This document shows, one piece after another, positions 56,701-64,000 of a DNA stretch of 64,000 nt. Each line of letters starts with the position of its first letter. Within the stretch, counting starts at the first letter, position 1. This DNA is from Reticulitermes speratus. Its lineage: Eukaryota; Arthropoda; Insecta; Blattodea; Rhinotermitidae. The DNA is taken from positions 17,026,521-17,090,520 of the forward strand of contig JAJKFL010000042.1 of the NCBI GenBank assembly GCA_021186555.1. The letters run 5' to 3'. Below the pieces are notes generated by a model, which searched no databases, had not been told where the DNA came from, and saw only the letters and a list, made by a program, of their open reading frames with translations. The translations under genes and the position numbers were made by a program.

Positions 56701-59700
56701 GAGTACACTATGCCAGCTTCATAGTGTCTCTGTTAGTGCATGGCTTGGTGAGTGTATACTTCTAATCTCTGCTGTCATTCTGACAGGATTCTGATATATG
56801 ACCAGACACAGTTTTTGAACTGTAAAATAACTGCTGCTTGTTTGTATGTCAGCATGTAGATATTACCCGTGATAGGGAATTTAACAATATGAAGGACAGG
56901 CTTGTCAGTGACTTGATATTCATACAAAAGCCTCGTCACAGTGAGTCACCTGGTGAACTGGTTACTAGAGAACACATACATGAAGGCAGAGATTGTGGTA
57001 CAGTAAGCCTGTGTTTATGTGAGATTTGAGGTTTCCACAATGTTGATGTTGAGGATTGTGGTATTGTGTGGGATGTTACACTTTGTTTCTTCTGGGACAT
57101 GCCTACCAATGAAGATGAAGATGCAACTCTTCTTTGAAACATGCGGATATATTCCTGCTACACAGCATAACATCCCAGAAGACCAGAATCCTCAAGCCCT
57201 TGTTTTCTTACAAAACAGGTAATTTAGGCTTGTGTCTCATGTATGGCAGATATTCTTGGAAGCGTTTCTCTTTTCCGTAGGAACCACATGGAGCATACTG
57301 TAACTGGCATTCGTGACATGCATGTTACACTAATGGACCTTACAGTAGGTGTGTGTCAACCTGAAGAAGAAGAAGACTGTGCTCGTTGTGCTACAGATGA
57401 CGTACATGATACATGGACGATGGGTCTGAATGTAAGATACATTTATTGTTCTAAGTTTCTTTTTCCCTCTTGACTCTTTTGCAGACTTTCAAGCAGATAA
57501 CATTATATAGACATGTGCACATAAAATCTAACATGGGTTTGAATTGTATAATAAAAATAATGTTTTTCTCTATCTATTTCTTCTCAATTCTTGATTGCAT
57601 TTACATTTAGCCATTAACTAAAAGAAAACTTGCCTGCTTGTTGAGCTTATGAGAAAGGAGTTTGCTTCATGGAGTTAAAAAGAATATACTCTGTTGTGAG
57701 ATGTAAATTAAAAGGTGTATTAAAACACATTGTACAGTGGCTCATGACAAAATTTAATGCTTATGAAAATTTCTTTTTCAGTTGGTTGGAGAGTTTAAAT
57801 GTAGAAAAGGAAAGAACATTTCAGAGTGTGCGTTGGTAAGTTGCATGTTATATACTGTTAAAATATATATCATCTTAAATATTAGAGGATTTTGTTCATT
57901 ATTGTCATTGTCATTATTTATTTGGGTGTTATTTTTCTTACCTTGGTTTCAACCTTTTTTTTTCCCCTCCGTTTTGGATACGGTGAGATCCTACTCAAAA
58001 TTTCAAAGAATTTTCTATGTTTCACTTTGGCTGTTTATGGAGAAATTGTCCTGCTGCTAGATGTGCATCACCTGCTAATGTTGTCTGTAGAGAAGTTGGT
58101 GCGTTAAGAACACAGAGTGTCTACCTAACCAGATTTTGTGTTAGATGAAGTACTGTATTGTGTAACAAGAACAAAAACAGAAATGACGATGACAGCAGCT
58201 GCAGCAACAACAACAACAACAACAACAACAATAAATACAAAATACAAATACAACAACAACGGTGTCTTATCATGGATGTGCTATGTAATTATAATTGTTT
58301 GTGTATCAAATTTAATTATGTGAATTCCATTGTATTGCTTCGTTTTGTTTTGTGCTTTGTTCTGGTCTTACTTGCACATATTTGCGTGTTTGTTTTGTGT
58401 CCTTCCTGAAAGTAATGGTGAGTGACTCAACATTGACTAAAGATGTTAAAAAACGTGCACTAGTACCACTGGTTGTGGCATTTAACTGTGGGCCACAGAG
58501 GTTTACTGGGAATTTAAACCTTGCTGCTTAAAAGGTTAATATTTGCAAAGGCCCAACTAAGTTTTTTGCTCCTTCATCAGACATAAAGTAAAATAAATAC
58601 ATAATAACAGGTTTAAAATAACGTGCTAATTAATACAATGAAATCATATTTACTTTTAAGGTACATTATTAGATCACTGAGAATTTAAGTGTAAGATGAG
58701 GATCACATGGTGGTGGTGGTGGTGGTCATTGTGCCCATCACCTTTCTGCACCGTTGATTTCTGCTGTGTATACGTAGACTAAGAACTGCAGGTACATCAA
58801 ACAAAATACTGCAATCAGTGTAGAATTTCTGTATTTGTAAATTATGTTTTTTTTCCCACAATGTGATTCCTTTGCCTGTTACAGGCCTAGAATAAATATT
58901 GGAACAGTGTCGTAAAGTTTTCATGTGTATATTGCAACTTAGGTCACACAATTTCTTCTGCAGAAAGGAGGGAATGAGATAAAGTGCATCACAGAGAATA
59001 TTGGTAATCGCTCTCAATGTCTTTGGGTAAGTGATTTGTAACAGCTGTTGTCATTCTGACCCACTGTGTAGCAAAGGTTTTCACATCAGTGAGTATTCAG
59101 GCTGCAGTCTTTATGTGACTTTAACAAAAATTTCAGAGAAACATGCTGTCACCTTATTCAGGGTTAAAGTGAGCGAGGTGATAAAAACCTATCAGTCGGA
59201 CATGCTTCCATCTGACTGCATTCTGTCCCTACTCCCTTTGACCCTGAAGATGGAGGCAGCATATTCCTCTGATACATAGGTACACCTACAAGAACATATG
59301 ATTTCATAACTCAGAAGATCACAATCTGAATACTAAATTTCTTTCTGTTGGCTGAAGTAAAAGACAGTTCTAATCAGCAACACTATGAGATCAAGTCTGC
59401 ATACACTCTAAAGTAAAACGTTTCTGTTCTTGCATTTACACTGGGTAGTTGTTGACACCAGGATTCCATGTTACCCAAGTACAGTGTGCTGTTCTTTGCA
59501 CATTAGGAAACAATAACTTAACGGTACTTCTGGATGATGTGTGATAGATATGAGAACTCCTACATTAGCTTTGTTATGAATATATGCTTAGATTACTGGA
59601 ATATTTTTATGCTGTATCCTGTATTATCTTTTAAACATGCAAGAGAATAATGTGTACTGTTCATACTCATTTCAGACCGCAAGTTATGCACACCATGCCA

Positions 59701-60374
59701 GGTTTTGAAACAGGTTTCCCCAGATCTTATTGTCAACCTAAGGTGGTAGCTTCAGTGCCTGGGATTTTGACCCTTTGTGATCACCCATTTTAATATCCTT
59801 TTTTGCCTTTTTTGTGACTGGCTGCAGTGAATTGGGATGAGACCATGTGGCTGACAAGTCAGCTTCCCCACACTCCTGCTATTGTACACGTCACTCTCAT
59901 CTCAGTCAAGCTCCATCTCCTATCACTTGAGATTGATTCGTTCCATATGTCATCATGTATTTTATCGTCAAAAAAGTGTTTATATTTTATTAAAAACAAA
60001 CTCATGCCTTTTATGCTTTTTGAGGTTATTTTATTTTTTATTACCGATATGTCATAAGTTTTTGTAACCAAATAGGCGTTTTACATTGCAAATGGCTTCT
60101 GATACTCATTATTTTGATGTTCATGATGGTTTATCAATCGCATTAATCATGAACGTCATGACTGTACCATATATAACTTACCTATAGACATCCATTCCAT
60201 TTGCTGTAACTGTCAAAATTCACATTGTTTTCTGTTTGTTGTTCAGTTCTAAATGTGGTTGTCTTTGTTTGCAGGTGGAACTTGATTATTCTCATCCATG
60301 TAAAGGCAGAGGAGTTTGGAAAAATACTGCCATTCACAATCATAATCGTTTTTGTCAGTGGAATAGCCATCCTG
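50723..60374 (+). CDS. Unidentified secreted or receptor-type Cys-rich protein (5' part, eight coding exons)
   Basis: Exons 50723-50809, 52498-52525, 53259-53554, 56219-56400, 57281-57431, 57782-57835, 58964-59026 and 60275-60374. Each has good splice sites and the phases agree (0, 1, 0, 2, 0, 0, 0, 1). The first exon encodes a signal peptide: MKQLYVVLMTVIFSYC. The next 300 residues contain many cysteines and six N-glycosylation sequons (NCT, NFT, NLT, NFT, NIS, NRS), with an acidic EEEED patch before CARC. No membrane segment appears within the window, and the open phase of the last exon shows that more exons lie to the right. I do not recognise the family; an extracellular receptor ectodomain is the most natural reading. 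The segment between 60375 and 64000 is intron with a LINE. Confidence 0.75.
50810..52497. other. First coding-region intron of the secreted-protein gene
   Basis: Contains a C-run followed by (ACC)n at 51866-51892. No transposon recognised. Confidence 0.4.
52454..52490. repeat. (TTATG)n microsatellite abutting a splice acceptor
   Basis: About seven copies of the pentamer run straight into TTGCAG at 52492-52497, so the intron's pyrimidine tract is built from the repeat. Confidence 0.92.
53780..54120 (-). mobile_element. 3' end of a LINE fragment
   Basis: The minus strand encodes VDWIHTVQDRSNRCAAVG and NVENLLTS, corresponding to the DWI-x-LAQDRD and NAGNFLTS tail of the LINE at 32095. Decayed. 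Confidence 0.75.
54535..55040 (-). mobile_element. LINE fragment, RT C-terminal region
   Basis: The minus strand encodes NACYHLAQNLSFSCLLS, IKIYISVIFPVVLCGCEAWS and KVFKKRVLSRTSG, the segment just before that in 53780-54120. The two may be one insertion interrupted by about 400 bases. Confidence 0.75.
55041..56218. other. Intron 3 of the secreted-protein gene, remaining sequence
   Basis: AT-rich, nothing recognised. Confidence 0.4.
56425..56695 (-). repeat. SINE, minus orientation
   Basis: Contains CCCACACATTCTTAACTGTG and GCATCTATTCAGTATGAGGCTG as reverse complements of the family body, and a degraded head near 56640-56690 in which the B-box is damaged. Confidence 0.75.
57028..57190. repeat. 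Degenerate hairpin repeat
   Basis: TGTGGGATGTTACACTTTG and its decayed partner CAGCATAACATCCCAGAAGA are arranged as in the other foldback repeats. Ends about 90 bases before a coding exon. Confidence 0.5.
57836..58963. other. Intron of the secreted-protein gene with microsatellites
   Basis: (CAA)n at 58204-58232 and (TGG)n at 58708-58727. A few hairpin-like words around 58530-58580. Nothing else recognised. Confidence 0.5.
59165..59330. repeat. Degenerate hairpin repeat
   Basis: Centre CTTTGACCCTGAAGATGGAG with weak arms, ending AACTCAGAAGATCACAATCTG. Same family as 2533-2707. Confidence 0.5.
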
Positions 60375-60973
60375 GTAAGTAGTTGTTACCTTCGTGTGTA
60401 ATTTTGACATCACATAGATATATTCCTTTGTCACTTAATCAGACTCGTAAACTGCAGGAATTGTGTACTGTTGAATGAGATTCAATCATAAATGGTAAGA
60501 ACATAAGGATTTTGAAGGAGATAGTTATAGCATATTTGAAGTTACAATCCTGATATTTTCCCAGCAAGACAGGCAAACAGTGATGAACCTGTTCAGATCA
60601 CTGGTAGCTCAGTTGAGGTCTGAATCTTCTAAATACTATTTATGAGCATTACTACCACATCAATCAGCTTGGATTTGAAGGTCTGAATAGACTCAAGTAG
60701 AAGAAATGAGTGATATGTTATTTATCGTAGCAAAGGATCAGCAATTGATAACATTTTATTGATAATACAAGTTTACACTCTTTTATTGTATCACCGATAG
60801 TTAATGGATTGTCTGACCACAATGCTCGATATTTAATCTTAAAAAAGGTGTTTTCCTAGAATAAAAGTAATGGTTTTCCACGTAAAACTAGGTTAATATG
60901 TAGAAATTCTGTTTCCAATTTTCAAGAGATACTAAAAAATGAAACTTGGGTCAATATTTATGAACATGATGAT

Positions 60974-62752
60974 GTGAATGACACTTTTAATTCCTTTTTA
61001 AACACTTTTTTACTAATTTTTGAACACTGTTTTCCTGTTCAATATCTTACCTCAAAGTCTAAATCCAACAATCTGGAATGGATTACCAACGGTATAAGGG
61101 TTTCTTATAGGTGGAAAAGAAGTTTGTATATACTTAGTAGAAGCTGTCATAATGAGAAGCTAAAAGCTTACTATACTAGATATTGTGTCATATTACAGAA
61201 GGTGATTAGGGAGGCAAAAAGATGTATTACAGTCGGTTATTAATACACTCTGACAGTAGGATCAAAACAACATGGAGTAGTGTTAAGAGAAAGGTAGGGA
61301 AAATAAATAACTGTGAACCTATGCCAGCATCGTATAAAATCAATAATGCGCTAGTAAATCCAAGTCAAGCAACAGATGCTTTTAATAATTACTTCCTATC
61401 AGTAATTGAGAGACTCAACCTTACTGATATTCAGGCTGTTTCTGCTATTTCTCATTTACAAAGATCTTATCCAAATAGTTTTCCTGTTATGGTAGGCATT
61501 CCAGTAACAGAGGCTGAATTAATAAGTATAATTTTTTCCCTAAATAACAAGACTTTTTCTGGATACGATGGTATATCTAATAAATTATTAAAATTGTGTG
61601 GACCATTCATAAGCAGACCATTATCTTACATTTTTAATAAATCACTTTCCTTGGGTATTTTTCCTGATAGACTTAAATCTGCTGTTGTTAAACCACTTTA
61701 TAAGACAGGGACAGGTCTCTTTTTGCTAATTACAGACCAGTTTCATTGTTGACAGTGTTTGCTAAGCTGTTTGAGACAATAATGTTTAATAGGGTAAATC
61801 AGTATTTTCAGGTTCATAACATTTTGACTTCAGACCAGTTTGGATTTAGAAAGGGATTATCCACAATAAATGCTATTTATAAACTTACAGATAATATTCT
61901 TAATGCATGGAACTCTAAAAGGCATATTGGTGGTATCTTTTGTGATCTTTCTAAAGCATTTGATTGTGTGAATCATGAAATTTTGTTGCAGAAATTGAAA
62001 TATTATGGTATACAAGATAAAATCTTAGACTGGTTTACATCTTATTTGGCTAGTAGAAAGCAAAGAGTGGAACTTAAGTCTACTTCTGCACAAAATTACA
62101 TTTCAAAATGGGAGACAGTGAAGCATGGAGTCCCTCAGGGGTTAGTGTTGGGACCTCTTCTTTTTAATACATATATAAATGATTTTCCTTTAGGTGTGAA
62201 CACTAAATCGGATGCCATAATGTTTGCTGACGACACTAGTGTCCTCATTTCCAATGAGAAATTCAGTGAATTTGAAAATACCTTTAACACAGTTTTAAAA
62301 CGTATTACTGCATGGTTCCATGCTAACCAGCTATTTTAAACTTGGATGAAACGAATATTGTAGAATTTACTCCAACAAATATAGTACGTAATCCATTAAC
62401 TATCGAATATGTAGGTAAAGTCTTGACCGAAGTGACTAACTTTAAGTTTCTTGGTTTGCATATTGATATTCACCTTAATTGGAGGCGGCATATAGAACGG
62501 ATACTTCCCAAATTGAGTGCAGCTTGTTACACCATTAGAAAACTTTCTCATATATTAAATACTGATGTTCTTAAGGTTGTTTATTTCGCCAACTTTCATT
62601 CTGTGGTTGAATATGGTATTATATTTTGGGGGAATTCCTCCAATATATGTCATGTATTTTTACTTCAAAAGAAGGTAATAAGAATTATGGTGGGAGCCTC
62701 TTCTAAGTATTCATGTAGGAGTTTGTTTAGGAAACTTGATATTTTAATATAA
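60974..62752 (+). pseudogene. LINE reverse transcriptase with few single-base lesions
   Basis: Motifs in order: [67 protein letters not shown] and FADDTSVL (catalytic Asp pair near 62227). The frame is lost three times, near 61215, 61707 and 62334. In each case the flanking text is consistent with loss of one base. The rest is clean, so the insertion is not old. Confidence 0.9.
62736..62747. repeat. Target-site duplication of the palindromic insertion, left copy
   Basis: TTGATATTTTAA, repeated exactly at 62957-62968. It falls in the LINE codons for LDIL. Confidence 0.9.
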
Positions 62753-62956
62753 GTTTTAAAACTTTCGCGGCGACATGATTCAATATAGTCTTCTCGGGTG
62801 CACAGCCGCGTTAACTCGTATAAATACAACGTTTCGGGGACTGGCTCCGTCCCCATCCTCAGGCAAAACTGTTTTACCTGAGAATGGGGACGGAGCCAGT
62901 CCCCGAAACGTTGTATTTGTACGAGTTAACGCGGCTGTGCGCCCGAGAAGACTATA
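62748..62956. mobile_element. 209-bp palindromic element with hammerhead-like arms
   Basis: Inserted in the LINE with a perfect 12-bp target duplication. After about 30 unpaired bases, two inverted arms of about 80 bases (62779-62857 and 62878-62956) match almost perfectly around a short loop CAAAACTGTTTTAC. Each arm contains CCTGAGGATGGGGACGGAGC (minus) or CCTGAGAATGGGGACGGAGC (plus), then a six-pair stem GGGGAC/GTCCCC and GAAACGTTGTA. This is laid out like the CUGANGA box, stem II and GAAA box of a hammerhead ribozyme, but with one extra U before stem II. No coding capacity. Confidence 0.75.
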
Positions 62957-63552
62957 TTGATATTTTAACTCTACCATGTTTATATATTTATGCTTTGATG
63001 TTGTTTTGTTTTGAAAAATATCGACAATTATCAAACAAACTCATCCATTTGTATGATTAATACAAGGTGTAAAAATTAATTACACAGGCCTGTCGCAAAT
63101 CTGTCGAGTTTTCAAAAGGGAGTCTTTTATTCTGGGTTAAGGATTTTTAATAGTTTGACATCTATAATTTTAGAATGTCAAAACAATAAATCACACTTCA
63201 GGGCAGCGCTGAGGAAATATCTTGTAGCTCATTGTTTTTACTCGCTTAATGAATTTTTTACACACAGTCAAAAAAATTATTAATAATAGTGTTCATCATT
63301 CTGTATTGTAAATTATGATGACGAAATACCAATTGTGTCTTTGATATGCTTTGTTGCTGTGTTATACGAGTATTGTGTTTCGTGTTTTTATTTTTTGTTT
63401 AATTATCGTATATTTTGTACTGTATTGGCTAATTATTGTTTGTCATGTGTGTTGGTGTCTTTTGTCTGTTTGTGCTTTTGTAGTGTGAGTGTATTATTGA
63501 CATGTTTCATATTCTGCCGTATTAACGGGCTTTGGATCTGTGAAACGTATAG

Positions 63553-63579
63553 GCATGTATGTATGTATGTATGTATGTA
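63553..63579. repeat. (ATGT)n tract, 3' tail of the LINE
   Basis: Six tandem ATGT units directly after the LINE 3'UTR. Confidence 0.85.
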
Positions 63580-64000
63580 AGTTTAAATTGTAACTGTACA
63601 TTATGACTGTGCTTTTGAAAAATTCAGTTTATATTGTGAAAAAATACAATGGAGTAGTATGAAAGCACATTAAGAGAGGTATATGTCAGTGGAAAATATA
63701 GTGAGCTACTAATAAAATGGAGTTGTAAATCCAAAGAGACAGATTTGTGGCAATGAACAATTTTGGTAGATGATACATTTAATACATTTAACCCAATTGT
63801 GAGCAGATTTTATGTTCAAATTCATGATTATCGTCCCTGATATTTTCAATAAGCTGCTATCTTGTGTGTATAAAGATTATTGCTAATAGTAGACCATGTG
63901 CTGATGAGAAATGGTACAAATTTGGCAAACCTAGGGAAATTTAAATGCATTTATTGTTACTGGGAAGTGCTTTGTGGATATGCATAGTTTAATATGTCAA
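63580..64000. other. Intron sequence to the window end
   Basis: Nothing recognised. The next exon of the secreted-protein gene was not found here. Confidence 0.4.

Larger units (their letters stand above)
60720..63579 (+). mobile_element. 5'-truncated CR1-like LINE with (ATGT)n tail
   Basis: Begins inside the endonuclease C-terminus (NGLSDHNARY near 60815) and runs through RT to the family C-terminus (KGVFYSGLRIFNSL, KYLVAHCFYSLNEF) and a tail of ATGT repeats at 63553-63579. It lies in an intron, in the same direction as the host gene. It is interrupted by a palindromic insertion at 62748-62956, after which the coding text resumes exactly where it stopped. Confidence 0.92.

Overview
The window is a piece of a large, repeat-rich arthropod genome, most likely a polyneopteran insect of the cockroach/termite/stick-insect kind. 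The evidence is eukaryotic split genes with GT-AG introns of 0.1-5 kb, two animal nuclear genes for mitochondrial proteins, two full-length mariner elements, a P/THAP9-like transposase, Jockey- and CR1-type LINEs, tRNA-derived SINEs, and many short hairpin repeats. The clade assignment is inference from the transposon mix and was not tested. There is no prokaryotic organisation and no CRISPR.

Host genes, left to right. (1) Positions 674-2457 (+) hold the last three exons of an acidic, proline-containing protein I cannot name; its last intron appears to be GC-AG and carries a TTAA-flanked MITE. (2) Positions 5228-13456 (-) hold a complete five-exon gene for mitochondrial ribosomal protein L48 (188 aa). 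(3) Positions 14607-16967 (-) hold an uninterrupted three-exon THAP-domain/P-element-like transposase ORF. Its last 18 codons come from the end of a mariner transposase. (4) Positions 34852-44308 (-) hold a complete seven-exon gene for L-2-hydroxyglutarate dehydrogenase (467 aa). (5) Positions 50723-60374 (+) hold at least eight coding exons of an unidentified secreted or receptor-type protein with a signal peptide, many cysteines and six N-glycosylation sequons. A likely 5'UTR exon lies at 47562-47636, and the gene runs off the right end. Genes 4 and 5 are divergent.

The middle of the window (17.53-31.37 kb) is a five-unit tandem array with a basic repeat of about 1.37 kb. Read on the minus strand, each unit has two stem-loops of the replication-dependent histone 3'-end type and, where complete, a TATA box with flanking CCAAT boxes. 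Each also has a short ATG segment resembling the start of histone H3. No unit has an intact histone reading frame. I interpret it as a histone-cluster ghost, or less likely as genes for non-polyadenylated RNAs. A Jockey-type LINE has entered it: one full-length copy (22064-27225, 15-bp target-site duplication) and two 5'-truncated copies at the same site in two units. The second fact shows that units were duplicated after the insertion.

The rest is intron and intergenic DNA with transposon debris. It includes two mariners with intact ends but dead transposases, a very old mariner, fragments of another LINE family, two CR1-like LINEs with tetranucleotide 3' tails, seven SINE pieces, and a set of foldback hairpins. 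The clearest hairpin (62748-62956) is a 209-bp palindrome with a perfect 12-bp target-site duplication inside a CR1-like LINE. Its arms carry sequences resembling the conserved boxes of hammerhead ribozymes. All exon models were built by hand from splice signals, reading-frame phase and recognised protein similarity; nothing was searched.
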